A stretch of 17,131 nt of DNA from Haplosporangium gracile (GCA_015499985.1 JAAAUF010000881.1:1-17131); one strand, 5' to 3'. Positions 1 to 10,386 are shown, numbered from the stretch's first letter. The notes: a model not told the origin generated them from the letters alone. A program made the numbers and translations.

Positions 1-51
1 GTATCTCCGCCTGTCACGCGGAAGACCGGGGTTCAATTCCCCGCCAAGGAG
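1..51 (+). tRNA. tRNA-Asp (anticodon GTC), 5' end cut by window
   Basis: The anticodon arm is visible as stem 6-10 pairing with 18-22 around a seven-base loop, with anticodon GTC at 13-15, which decodes Asp codons. The T arm is CGGGG-TTCAATT-CCCCG at 27-43, followed by the seven-base 3' acceptor strand at 44-50 and discriminator G at 51. The 5' acceptor strand and most of the D arm lie outside the window, so the fold cannot be fully checked. No CCA is encoded, as expected for a eukaryotic nuclear tRNA gene. Confidence 0.93.
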
Positions 52-58
52 CTTCATC

Positions 59-69
59 TTTTGTTTTTT
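59..69 (+). terminator. RNA polymerase III T-tract terminator of tRNA-Asp
   Basis: Four Ts at 59-62 and six Ts at 64-69 follow the tRNA 3' end by eight bases, the usual position and form of a Pol III terminator. Confidence 0.85.
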
Positions 70-515
70 GTTCCCATGGGGCCTCCATGAAAGCCGTAAT
101 AGGGGCTGCTTTTTTGGATTCTGGCGCCACCTGGAGTCGGCTATGTTTCGATCATTCATCGCATGGTCCAACTGTTAATTTTTTGATCTCTCTAGTGTAG
201 AAGTAAGTGGACAATGGCCTTTTTGATTTTGCGTTCTTTTGATGCCACTTCTGATCTTTTTGTTCAAAGACTACACCATTTGTGTTTGTAGATTGCAAAT
301 AATCACTCGCCCTGTTGCATTCCTTTGTCAATGACACAGGACGAAGCATTGTCAAAAAGAAAGAAAAAATGAAAAAACAACGGTCTATCAAATTTTAATG
401 CAAATAAAGTAATAATAAAAAAAAATGCTTTCACTCTCTCGCCTCCTCAACCTCACCGTTTTCCAAATGCATGGTGGCGACGGTCTTTTTCTCCCAACTG
501 GAACCAGAAGAAAGA
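70..515. other. Intergenic, 3' flank of uS15m gene
   Basis: No convincing gene is seen here. The stretch is AT-rich and carries the presumed 3' UTR of the minus-strand uS15m gene on its right. The short minus-strand frame at 152-391 has no recognisable domain and atypical composition. Confidence 0.6.
394..399 (-). terminator. Possible poly(A) signal (ATTAAA) of uS15m gene
   Basis: The plus-strand TTTAAT reads ATTAAA on the minus strand, about 117 bases past the uS15m stop codon. It is a single hexamer with no other support. Confidence 0.35.
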
Positions 516-1864
516 TTAAACGACAATCTCGTCCTCGATGGCACGGGGCTCGAGACCAAGACGATCGAGGCAGATGTGGTAGCGCTCAGGGTAGGTCTTC
601 TTGAGATATTTGAGGACGGTTTGGCGCTGGTGAATCAACATGCGGAGACGGCGGTAGTTGTGCTTATCCTTCTTGTTGTTGAGAATGTGATTGTGCAAGT
701 TCTGGATCCTGACAGTCATCACAGCAGCTAAATGCGTTATAGATAGGGATCAAAAAGAATGTAGTAAGTGCGTTAATGTACATGATGCATATGGCGCATA
801 GTATCCCACCATGTCATAAAGACTGTCGCTCTCTTTCGTCCTATGAAACGCTTCTGTCATTGGCAATATCAATCAATGCCAATGCCAATCCAGAGCGCCA
901 TGAATAGAAAAACAAAAACAAAGAGTTTACCTTGAACCTCAGGGCTTCCGGTATCGCCCTCGGCACGCTGGAAGGCTTCCCTGGCCCTCTTAACGTTCTC
1001 CAATCTGATCTGTTTTGCATTTCCGTTCTCGAGGGCAGTGATACGGCGAACGAGCTCAGCCTTCTGCTGCTCGATGGGGAGCTGGGTTTTCTCGTTGACA
1101 AGGGTCGAGCGGACCATCAGTTCCTGGACCTGCACATGGGGCACCTTTTCAAAGATCAGATCGGCCTCCTGTTCGCTCAAAAAGTGCTGGTATCCCGAGG
1201 GGTTCGAGGTCGACACAATGAGGGGGGTCCTGGACGACGACGAGAAGATAGAGGGTGATGATGATGAGGTCGTGAAGGCAAAACCGGATGACTTTGTTGT
1301 AGCGTCCTCCTCGTTGGTGGTTGTGTTGGATTCAGGGGTGACGGGTTTAATGGCGGCAAGGGGAGCTTGGAAGACGGATTGAGGGCGGAGGAGGGATTGT
1401 GTGAACTCGGTCTGCTTTCCAACGATATAGTCTGGGGTCGAGGCCTCAAAGTCGAGGCGCTTCTTTTCCTGCTTCTGAAGGTTGTTTTTGCGGATCTGAA
1501 TGACAATGTCCTTCCTGGATCGACGGGGTCTGGCGAGAGCCGAGGCCGATGTGTGGAATGCGTTGGTGGGAGTCGATTTTGTCGATGCAACTAATGTAAT
1601 TAAGAGGGTAGAGTAGGTTAGTTTTAAAGAATCAAAAGTGAGCCATGATGGAGTATGTCTTCCCCCCTGAATACGGATGTCCACTGAATTTTTTAGGTAG
1701 GTCGGATCAGATTCTATGCTCCGATTTGACAAGGCAGGGCTTCCTTTTGATCCACGGTTGCTTTTTTGTCGAGTTGTTTTGTGAGATTAGCAATGGATGG
1801 GTGCTGGAAGAGTAAATTTACCCAGGGAGCGTGCTCCGGGCAGGGCTGTACGAAGGCCGAACAT
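516..1864 (-). CDS. Mitochondrial small-subunit ribosomal protein uS15m (three exons)
   Basis: Exons on the minus strand are 1822-1864, 931-1590 and 516-727, joined by introns of 231 and 203 bases with GTAAAT/GTAAAC donors and TAG acceptors. The phases match and give a 304-residue protein. The first exon supplies an Arg-rich, Ala/Leu-rich start (MFGLRTALPGARSL) that continues into a Ser/Thr/Ala stretch, typical of a mitochondrial targeting presequence. The S15 domain is in the C-terminal third: the signature GDTGSPEVQ crosses the second splice junction and is followed by KKDKHNYRRLRMLIHQRQ and a tail with LKYLKK and ERY, the segments in uS15 that bind 16S rRNA. The length is close to yeast Mrps28 and far longer than bacterial S15, because of a low-complexity Ser/Thr-rich linker of roughly 100 residues. 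A continuous frame reaches a start at 1732, but that would read through the intron and lose the presequence. The gene is divergent from POP5. Confidence 0.93.
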
Positions 1865-2118
1865 GTCGTGAAGAGTGAAGAAAAGGTGGGTGGAAAGGAG
1901 GGGGAAGGAAGGACCTTGGGCGAGGCTGATCTTGAACAACAGACCGAGCATGGAATCTGGCTTGGAAATAAATGTTTTCAAGCTTCAATTATTTCCTTTC
2001 AATGTGACGTGCCAAATGGACGCTGAAAAAAAAGTGTTTGTGCCTCCACCTTGAGTCTAGCCCAGGACACACAAAGTCATTTCAACATCATCACAGGCAC
2101 TCACGGACAGACAGGGCC
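1865..2118. promoter_or_regulatory. Shared divergent promoter region of uS15m and POP5
   Basis: Only 254 bases separate the two start codons, which face away from each other. The uS15m-proximal half holds A/G-rich plus-strand sequence (CT-rich on the coding strand of uS15m). The POP5-proximal half has CA-rich leader sequence just before its ATG. No canonical TATA box is evident. Confidence 0.6.
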
Positions 2119-2921
2119 ATGGTACGCTTCAAGAACCGATACCTCCTCTTCGAAATCGTCTATGCCGACACGCCACTAAGATGGACTTCTATCCCTGCAT
2201 CAACCAGTTTGGCATTAACCAACGCCAGTCAACCAGGAGAGGCTGCTGATCAAAGTCCGTTTGGCGACACGGGGAGAAACAACTGTCGGCTACCACCACT
2301 GGCCAACAAAGACCTTTTGTTCGCACTCAAGGATTCAATAGCAGAGAACTTTGGCGACTATGGCGCAGGACTCACACAGCGGCCTCTTACCTGTGAGTGA
2401 CCTTTGTATTGCGTTACTTGTCTCAGCTACAGCTAACAACTGCGAGGGTACGATTGAAACTAACCTCACTTTTTTGCTGGCTGATGAACTATCTAGTGAA
2501 ATATTTCTCTCCGCATACGAATGTTGGAATACTCAGGATATCTAGGGAGGAGATGCACATTGTTTGGGGAGCATTGACATTCATCAGTCAGTTGAAAGGA
2601 CGCCCCTGTATCATCAAAGTCATTCACACATCTGGTACGACTACGAGGCGCTATTTGCTTGTTCAGTGTAGTCAATTTTGCTGGCTGTCGCTCGTCATCA
2701 ACAAATATCTACATTAGCACTAACAATATATTTGCTGGCTTGGTTCTACTATGTCTTTAGGAACGATCAAGAAGTGCCAGTTAACGACAATCAAGTACGA
2801 TCGCGACAGGATAATGTTTCTCAGGAATCAGGCACAACTGTTAAAGGACAGTCAGGCATACACACAGCTTGGACTTGCATACAAGGAGTCTGCTGACGAA
2901 GTGAACTCTCTCGAAATTTGA
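2119..2921 (+). CDS. POP5: RNase P/MRP protein subunit POP5 (three exons)
   Basis: Exons are 2119-2392, 2497-2634 and 2761-2921, giving 190 residues. The N terminus MVRFKNRYLLFEIV is nearly identical to the start of human and yeast Pop5. The second exon supplies KYFSPHTNVGILRISREE and a VWGALTFI segment, the core of the Rpp14/Pop5 fold. The third begins at the junction HTSGTIKKCQ, matching the HVGGTIRTCQ stretch of human POP5. Pop5 is a core protein of nuclear RNase P, which trims the 5' leader of pre-tRNAs, and of RNase MRP, which acts in rRNA processing. The protein is somewhat longer than human POP5 (163) because of a roughly 40-residue Ser/Pro/Asn-rich insert after the first strand, at about residues 22-60. 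Intron 1 has donor GTGAGT and intron 2 has GTACGA. Branch-like ACTAAC elements lie upstream of both TAG acceptors. Confidence 0.91.
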
Positions 2922-2994
2922 GCAGCAGCCGTTATTCTTCGCCTTCTCTTCAACGTCCTCGATTATTCTTTTTCCCCTTGTACAATATTTGCCA

Positions 2995-3000
2995 ATTAAA
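2995..3000 (+). terminator. Possible poly(A) signal (ATTAAA) of POP5
   Basis: ATTAAA lies 74 bases after the POP5 stop and before the MBF1 promoter. Confidence 0.4.
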
Positions 3001-3085
3001 AAGTTGCCACCAAAAATCGGTGATGCAATTAACTGGATGAGTCACGTGCGGAACGATGAAAACGTTCTTCTGGCTTCTTTGGAGA

Positions 3086-3094
3086 GATAAAAAG
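3086..3094 (+). promoter_or_regulatory. TATA-like element upstream of MBF1
   Basis: GATAAAAAG lies about 80 bases before the MBF1 ATG and is followed by a CA- and C-rich leader (a run of CA repeats at about 3121-3135). This layout fits a strongly expressed fungal gene. Confidence 0.4.
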
Positions 3095-3170
3095 GTGGGC
3101 TCCAATTCACAGCTTCTTTCATCACACACACACACATACTTTCACCCCCCAACAACACACTACAATCAAC

Positions 3171-3879
3171 ATGTCTGGAAACATTGGATGGGACGATGAG
3201 ATCGTTCTTCGCAAGCGCTCTGATCACGCCAAGGTCACCCGCTCCTCCTCCGACATCAATGCTGCCCGCCGTGCCGGTGCCGTCGTCTCGACCGAGCGTA
3301 AGGTCGTCACCAACGCTGGACATGTCGGTGAGGACTTCCGTCGCATTGCCAAACTCGCTGAGACTGATGAGATTGTTGCCCCCAAGGCCGTCTCGATGGA
3401 TGTCGGAAAGGCCATCGCCAAGGCCCGTATTGAGTTGAAGTTGAACCAGAAGGATCTTGGTGTCAAGGTCAACGAGAAGCAGACTGTTGTAAGTATTTTT
3501 TTCTCTCTTTTCTCTTTGGTGTTCGATTTGTTATATTTGTCTTGGATGCCGTCTCGCCCTTTTGTCTTCCTCCCTCCCTCCATGCGCTCCCCCCCTCCGA
3601 CTTGCCTTCCCCCTATCTCTTATCTATGCATGCTCTCTTCCTTCGCCTCCCCTCTTTTGACTCTCCCTTTTTGTACCTTTTTTTGTAACCGTTTGTCACA
3701 CTCATCTCACTAACTCATACACTGTGTTACCTTTCTCTCCTTTAACCGATCAGATCAACGACTATGAAGCTGGACGTGCTGTCCCCAACCAGCAGATTCT
3801 TGGAAAGCTCGAGCGCGCTTTGGGCGTCAAGCTTCGTGGCAAGGATATTGGTTCGCCCTTGACCTTTGGAAAGAAGTAA
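3171..3879 (+). CDS. MBF1: Multiprotein-bridging factor 1 (two exons)
   Basis: Exons are 3171-3488 and 3754-3879, with one 265-base CT-rich intron (GTAAGT...CAG), giving 147 residues, close to yeast Mbf1 (151). Residues 1-75 form the MBF1 N-terminal domain, which begins with the typical [10 protein letters not shown] segment. Residues about 85-140 form a Cro/C1-type helix-turn-helix, with [16 protein letters not shown] continuing after the splice site into [20 protein letters not shown]. The C terminus ends in a Lys-rich tail. Mbf1 is a coactivator that bridges basic leucine-zipper activators and TATA-binding protein, and it also helps ribosomes keep frame at stalled or collided sites. The codon choice (GCC, AAG, GTC, CGT) is strongly biased, consistent with high expression. 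The intron is the only one of the 19 in the window that ends in CAG rather than TAG. Confidence 0.97.
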
Positions 3880-4396
3880 ATTAGTTTTCAGCAACATCAG
3901 CAACAACACACTGGAGGCGTAATTTTTTTATCTTTTCCAACCCGCGCCCCTCTCCTTCGTCTGTTTTTCCTTTTTTTTCTTTTCTTGGCCGTAGTTAACA
4001 TACATGCTGTGGTAAGCTGTCCGTTATTTATCTACATGGACATTTGGATTTTTTGAAGATGGACACATCGAGTGGAAGGAGAAGAACGCAACACACCACA
4101 CACCCAAAAACATATCGTTAGACGGCTGTACATAGAGCGCAATAAATACTGCAAGAAAAAAAAACGAGCGAATGATCTGGCTGTTGCAAAAGTGAGTGGC
4201 TGGATCGTCCCGGATGCCGATTGATGAGCAAAGCCACAAAACGGGCTTTGACTCTGTCCCCTCGATACCCTCTTTCGTTAAAAAATCCCTTGTTTCTCTC
4301 TCTTCCCTCTTTGACTCACCCAAACGTTCATTCCCTTCTGTCTCTCTCTCTCTGCCTTGTTTTGCTCTCTCGGTCTGTCTGTTTAATTGTACAGCA
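3880..4396. other. MBF1 3' UTR and promoter/leader of the INTS13-like gene
   Basis: No gene is seen. The left part is the MBF1 3' UTR. The right part, about 4265-4390, is a CT-rich leader with a (TC)n run near 4339-4352, directly preceding the next start codon. Confidence 0.65.
4141..4146 (+). terminator. Poly(A) signal (AATAAA) of MBF1
   Basis: The canonical AATAAA lies 261 bases downstream of the MBF1 stop codon, and an A-run follows at about 4155-4163. Confidence 0.6.
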
Positions 4397-7300
4397 ATGA
4401 GCTCACAGAGAACCATTCTCCTCCTGGACCACAGTCCTCTCGCACGACAGAAGCCATGCTTTGTCCCCTCACAGGGCAACAACGGCGATGGTACTCACCC
4501 AAAACACACACGCACTGTGGTGCATGACCTCGCTTTCGTTTCTTTTTAACTTCCCGACTTTCGAGAATCACCTTTCCAATGGCGTATTCCCTTAACGTAT
4601 TCACTTTCTTGACCCTCTTGTGTTGTTGACAATGCAAAATAGACGATGATGACTTTGAACTGGAGCCTTGCACCATGTGGACAAGTTTTATGAATGCCGC
4701 CCTGCATTTCTCGCGCGTCACTCTGGACCTTACCCCGCCTACTCAAATTCCACAGGTACCCTTTTTCTACTTTTTAACACAGAGCACGTTAAAAGTCTTT
4801 CCAGAAGAAACGCGCAACGCAAACTAACTTGCTCCGCTATTGCTATTTGACTTCGATAGTACTCGGTTCATGTTGCGGCATGGGACCGACAGACTGGCGG
4901 GAGCGTCATCCTGAATACTTGGTCTGCTAAAGAGCAAAATATGAGCGAGGTAAAAACAATGCCTTTGCTTTTTTGCCTCCATTTGATATCATCTTCGCTA
5001 AGGATATGAAAAAGATTTGCGTTTGATAATTAAACACATCCATTTATCCTTTGAACGCGTTCAATTGAGTATAGATCAATGCTCAGCTACAGCTTCTCAG
5101 GCAGGAAGATCAGGAGGCATCAGAAAACGAGCCAACGGTACCCAACACATGGCTTGAGCAGGCATTGAAGGAGGCGATCGCCCACATTATCGAGCCATCC
5201 CAGGAGCAGACGGGATCAGCTTGGAAGCCACAGGGAGCAGGAAAGAAGTTGTTTGACGAAGTATACAACACGCCCAGCGTGCCACAACCAACCACAACGC
5301 CTGCCGCCACGATGACCCAGCCACGTTCGACATGCAAGATCGTGTTTGTAATTGCCGATCCCGAGACATCTCTCCAAGGGGTTAAACAAGATAATGGCGA
5401 CACAGAGATGAATGAGGAGGACAAGAAGGATTGGTTCTACGGCGATCGGGACATACGCAGGATCTTGTATGAAGCTACCCGAAGCATGGAGGCGTCCATC
5501 AAGAAGCGCAAGTATGTCAGACTGTTGAGATTATTTATTATTGAGATGCGTGGGGAGCCTATGCAGAAATATTTTACTAATCAGAATTTTTATTTTCTGA
5601 TTATATACTTGAACAATATTAGTACCAGCATTCATTTGGACCTTATTCGGATAGCGACGAACCGGAGTCAAGCACGCGGCGATATCATCATGGAACAGGT
5701 ACGCTTGATCCTCAGAATTCTGTGTGAGAAACGGAGTGCATATTTTCGACATGTCTGCTTGTGATGCTCACAGTTGATCAATGCTCTACTTTTCATGCAT
5801 AGGTCTCAAGGATATGCACGGCGTCAGTGTACACGGTGATTGCAGAGGATGAGTTATCACCTTTGCGAGCTCTCACAAACTACTTTCTGCTTCAAAACAA
5901 GGATGTGAAGGTGCTACGTATTCGCGATATGAGGTTCACCGGAAAGTTCTGTGATCAGGATGCGGAGCTGTTTCACAGATCGGATCATATTGGACCAACT
6001 GCTGTCCAGAAAAGAGACATAGAGGATACGATGACATCCATTCTGCAGCAAACACCCCCGTCCGTTCTGAATGCCATCGAAGCCGATTATGGGAGATTAA
6101 ACATCCACACCCGAATCAAATCATGTACGATACACTCTGGCCTTTTTTTTTTTTTTTTTGTTTGACCCTTGGCTCACCACTAATCACTTTTGTCATTATT
6201 TTGTATTAGTGCCGCTGGCTATACCTACCGAGTGTGCGCATGCTGCATCCTTGAGCCCGCTTACTTTCGTGACGGCATTTTTTGTGCAAGGCAAATCACG
6301 TAAATCAAAGAGGCAACGAACTATGATATGTGATATGTAATGATGTGCACAATGCCCCTCAAACAACGGAGCATGGCAGTTAACATTTGTTTATTACTTA
6401 CTGTCATTTATATGATAGCACCGATGCACATGTTGATCGAGAAGGATTCCACAGACGACGTTGTGACGAGGGCAATCGTGAATCACAGCGGGAGACTCTT
6501 TATACACTGTATCCCCACAGAGTATGAAAGTGGTATGCCTAAGAGAGCAACAGAGTTGCAGCCATTACCAGCGAAGGGTGGCTATCCAAAGGACGAACGA
6601 TCGAAGCGGGAGGACTCTGTTATGACAGACGATTCTACCACCAGTAGTACTTTTTCGGAAGGCGTGAAACGCCATCCCCAAGACCGGAACGTTGCGCCCA
6701 TTGTCCAGGTATGCCGCCGCATTATACTTTCTTCCGCATCATACTTTCTTCCGCATCAAAGGCGGGGACTACTTTTCACTGAGGATACGACTAATACTCC
6801 TGGTCAATTTATCATGTGTTCTTCAATGGCATAGGACTTTATCAAAAACATTGTACGAACAAATCTTGTAAAGACAGGCACGGAATGGACTGGCGGTGCT
6901 TTCATTGAGGTGACGCCTCCTGCTTTGAAGACTACAGCTGCGCTTCAGTTCAAGACGAGCGGTGGTGGAGGGGGAGTCAAATCACATGCCCGGAAAGATC
7001 AGGCGACAGTAGGAGTCGATATGGCGGTGGTGCACTCGACGAGTAGGATTGACCTGGAGACGCGTTGGCTCGTGCAATGGCAGGGAGAACGAGTACACCC
7101 CATCGCAGTAAGTTCTTGCAGACAGGGGCTTTAAAGTTGCTCGAGAGTCGGCTCTATAATCTCTACCTTCACTTTTGATTGACATAAGTTACGTGTTTTC
7201 CTTTTCAAACATTAGCCTGAGCATAGTGTTCTGCTCGAACAGTTCAGGAATGTGATATGCAAACCCCATATTGCTAATCTGAACACTATCACCACTGTCA

Positions 7301-8550
7301 TTGAAAAAGTTATTGCCGACGCTCGCCCTGCTATCTTGCCGGGACCAATGAACCAGCCCGACAATCTCCCTCCGACTCAAATCAAGATCATCCAACAAGC
7401 TATCCAGACATACCAGCAGATGCAGCAACATCAGGATCAAGTCCTTCGCGAGAGTGCTCAAGCGATCCTGGCGGATCTGTGGCTGGTTGGACAACGCTTT
7501 AAATCCGTCTCTCCTAGTCATGCTGGCGTAAGTTTCCTAATTTGTTTCATTGTTGCTGTAAGAAAGCTGTATATGTGAACATTTTGATGTAGCTTACTAA
7601 CTACCATACTCGTTTTTTTTTTTCATCCAATTGTTTGCTAGGCGGCGAGACATATTGGAGAGATGATTTCGCCGACGGGGCTGGATTATAATACGGTTAA
7701 GATGACATATTTTGCGCCGGTGTTGCGAGCATTCCTGAATGCAAAGGAAGCAGACCCTAGTCTTGGCGTTGTGAACGTCTCAGATGGAGCCAGTCCCAAC
7801 CCGAATCAAGGACAAGGCATGATGGGAAACAACAATAATAATAATACCTGGAGTGGACGAGGAGGTGGAAATGTCGGCAGTGGCAACCGTGGTGGACGAG
7901 GAGGAATGCAAGGAGGTGGAGGAGCTCGATTCGGCGACAACAATAATAACCGGAATAATAATAACAATAGCAACAATAACAACCGGCGAGGTGGGTTCGG
8001 TGGTAATGCCGGAGGACCGGGAGGGTTCCGAAACAGTGGCGGCGGAGGAGGTGGTGGTCAGGGTGGAAATGTCAACAATGTGACCAACAGCACCGAAGAG
8101 ATTCTTTCAGACCCTACTCTGCCGTTGTACAGCATGTCCGGAAGAACTCAGCCCGTGCCATATCTCGAGACGACGCCACCAACGCGTGAGGAGATTGAAG
8201 GAGAGGATCAGGTGTATTTGTCAGAACTGGGTGAAGAAGGTAGTCTTCTGAGGACGTATTGGGGCCCGCGCGGTGCTCAGGGCAGTTCTGTGGCTGCGAT
8301 TGTCAACTCTGTGACCTCTTTGGATTCGACATCACTTCTTGAAGCTTCTTCATTGGTAGGAGTAATTCCGCCGTTGCCGATTGTTCCGGGTGCACCACCA
8401 TTGCCTCCGCCTGTTCCTGGAGCAGACTTGGCATCGATCCATACGACAGCACAGCAGCGGCGGTTAAAGAGACCTCGGTTGCAGGACTTTTCTGGACGGA
8501 CACCTGTCAAGGAGTATGGAGGATTCAGCAAGACTTCAGCGGCTTCTTAA
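4397..8550 (+). CDS. Integrator complex subunit 13 (Asunder) homologue, eleven exons
   Basis: Exons are 4397-4490, 4643-4755, 4860-4949, 5075-5511, 5623-5698, 5803-6124, 6210-6299, 6419-6708, 6835-7107, 7216-7527 and 7642-8550, with all phases agreeing, for 1001 residues. The ten introns are 85-152 bases. INTS13 pairs with INTS14 (both VWA plus beta-barrel, Ku-like) in the INTS10-13-14 arm of Integrator, which cleaves nascent RNA. Matches to the animal protein, compared from memory: TILLLDHSPLA (residues 6-16) with TVFVVDHCPYM; MWTSFMNAALHFSR with LWTCSVESSMEYCR; GGSVILNTWSAKEQN with AHVLNSWTQEDQN; DQDAELFHRSDH with NYDVELLHHKDAH; and the barrel segment LTFVTAFFVQGKS followed by NHSGRLFIHC, with CLTNFLLNGRS and SHGGEIFLHV. 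Residues about 757-847 are a Gly/Arg/Asn-rich insert not in animals. An upstream in-frame ATG exists at 4196, but it lies before a CT-rich leader, so 4397 is preferred. I am confident of the family and less sure of single exon edges. Confidence 0.83.
6724..6757 (+). repeat. Exact 17-bp tandem duplication in intron 8 of the INTS13-like gene
   Basis: ATACTTTCTTCCGCATC occurs twice head to tail, at 6724-6740 and 6741-6757, inside the 126-base intron 6709-6834. It lies upstream of the likely branch site GACTAATAC. It probably reflects a recent slippage or duplication event. Confidence 0.9.
7816..8085 (+). repeat. Low-complexity RGG/Gly-Asn coding insert in the INTS13-like gene
   Basis: In-frame AAC/AAT runs and GGA/GGT/GGC runs encode alternating poly-Asn and Gly-rich blocks with several RGG units (GRGGG, NRGGRGG, RRGGFGG). 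The tract corresponds to roughly residues 757-847. Mixed synonymous codons suggest the amino-acid content is kept rather than being a raw microsatellite. Confidence 0.85.
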
Positions 8551-10386
8551 GATGTGGTCTTTTTTCCATAAAATCGGTGCTTTTTAATTACCGAGCGAAA
8601 CATTCGAGTCCACTTTTTTTTTTTCATCTACCTAAAAACCAAAAAAGCGAGCAAAAAAAATCAACGAAATCAACAACAACATACGATGGCCTGGATGGGT
8701 CACTTAAGTGCAATTGATGGAAAGCGGAGACAGGAAAATGCGTGTTTTTGCATGAAAGAAAAAAGTTTATGTTTCTTTGTCGATTACTGTTTCCAAATCC
8801 GTGCATACACGCGTTTCTCTGCCTTTGGCACATGCGCCACAAAGCCCACCAAAATGGGAACAAAAATGGAAGAAAGAAAACATTACAGAGAGGGTAAAGT
8901 GGAAGAAATATACCATTACACAAAGGAAAAAAACCCCCCCTAGCGGGACTACCGGGACTATGCATATTTTTCAAGAGGGGATTGAACTGAACTCATTTGG
9001 TTCCTGGATTTGTATTCCGCTGGCTGCCGAACTGTATTTTTATATATATTTTGTTGCGTTATGCTTCTTCTTTCTTATAGAACAAAAGCGTGTAATTTTT
9101 TTCCCGTAGGCTTGAGAGGACCAGGGCACTGTGGAGGGATAGAAGAAGTAGGAGTGGAGCAGAAACCATAGGGGCACCCTTCGTTATTTTTATTTTTGAG
9201 CGCAAGGTATTCAAGTGTCCAAGTGCCCAACGACTTTTTCAAATCGTTCTGGATCTCTGGCAATTGGCTCCAGCGGAAACCAGCTGACAGATGGAGAGAT
9301 ACATGAGCCAAAGATACTTGCCCCGCACGAGCCCCTAGGCTAGGTGTTAGCGAGGTACTGGGCCAAGCGGCGATAACGGAGGAATATTAGGTCAAACGAA
9401 AACGGGTTCTTCGTACTGGTTTGATGAATGGTTATTGGTCCTTGCAAATTTAAGTTGAGGAATCTGGAGCCGGTCGTGGAGTGGAGTAGGAAGATGTATG
9501 TGGAGATGAAAAGAAGGTAGCTGGATCTGGACTATGTATACACATGGGCACGTGTCCAGTGACCCCTGCTCATGCACAATCATCGTAAGAGCAGCGCTCC
9601 TTAATTGAAATCTCTTTTTTTTTGAGTGAGATGGCATGTGAAAAATCAAAAGAGCGAAGAAAGGATATCATTTGTCGTTCATTCGCACCCCCAACATTAC
9701 AGACGAGGGAGGGTGAAGAGGCACTTTTTTTTCGGCAAGTTGGGATGGGTCCCTTTTTTGCCAAGCAAGCTATCGGGTCAATAAGAAAGAAAGTGGCAAA
9801 GAGGCAACTCATCCTTTCTCTTGCAACGGAAGAGCTAACGAACAGCGAACAACGAACAAAAGCGCCAACAACGAACAACAGGAATAAAAAATACCACCCA
9901 TGTGGTAACAATGGAACCCATGTGTCAATCGCAAAAAGAATTATTCCCGCTTTGCCTCTGCTTTTCCATAATTTCTACGGCCAAAAAAAAACAAGAAAAA
10001 GAAGTGTTCATTTTGGATTCTTCCAATGAAGACAGACGGATGAAGAAAGGATAGCGTAGCTAATGAGATTGATCTGGTTCGTCTGTCACCATTATCATCA
10101 CCAGTACTGACCCTTGTTGTTATTTGAAGGCCATTATTTTACTCGCCCTGGCCTGTCGTTCTTCATCAATTGTCAGATGCCTCTTATTTCTTTTACCGGT
10201 TTAAACGAGATGGATAAACAACAAACGAAACTGACCAACCGATGTCATTGCCATTGCCAGTGGCATGTGAGGTGAAGGGAAACAAGAAGGAGGCGGCAGA
10301 CAGACAGATGGGTTGCGCGCATGAATAAACTGGACATGATATGTCTTGTGTTGTTGATGCTGCTGTTGATTGCCCTCGCCTCACTG
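8551..10386. other. Long intergenic stretch without a supported gene
   Basis: The left end is the 3' UTR of the INTS13-like gene (T- and A-runs to about 8650). The rest has scattered short frames on both strands without domains or splice-consistent continuation. A CACGTG box within a near-palindrome is at 9549-9554. The best-looking frame is minus 9075-9311, but it has no ATG. A small regulatory RNA or a poorly conserved gene cannot be excluded by eye. Confidence 0.5.

Noticed and set aside
76..90. Near-palindrome CATGGGGCCTCCATG after the tRNA
   Set aside because: It is imperfect and short, with no associated feature.
869..1732. Continuous 287-residue minus-strand frame as the full uS15m start
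   Set aside because: Its first part is intron: a TAG acceptor with an ACTAAC branch element lies at 1591, and an upstream exon supplies a proper mitochondrial presequence in matching phase. Its 3' end also runs past the GTAAAC donor, into the second intron.
3489..3753. Frame extension of MBF1 into the intron to a 180-residue protein
   Set aside because: It reads CT-rich intron sequence and would lose half of the helix-turn-helix, which is restored precisely by splicing.
6210..6299. Possible frameshift in the INTS13-like barrel region, because two frames each give partial similarity
   Set aside because: A phase-1 intron at 6125-6209 brings the conserved LTFVTAFFVQGKS segment into frame with both neighbours without any shift.
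8624..8974. 116-residue minus-strand frame rich in Phe and Cys
   Set aside because: It reflects T-rich strand composition in the 3' region of the INTS13-like gene; no recognisable domain.
9075..9311. Minus-strand frame with protein-like codons
   Set aside because: It has no in-frame ATG, no domain and no clear splice neighbours; the sequence is not convincing as an exon.
9622..10029. 135-residue plus-strand frame
   Set aside because: Lys/Arg/Asn-rich composition follows from A-rich non-coding DNA; no domain and no splice support.
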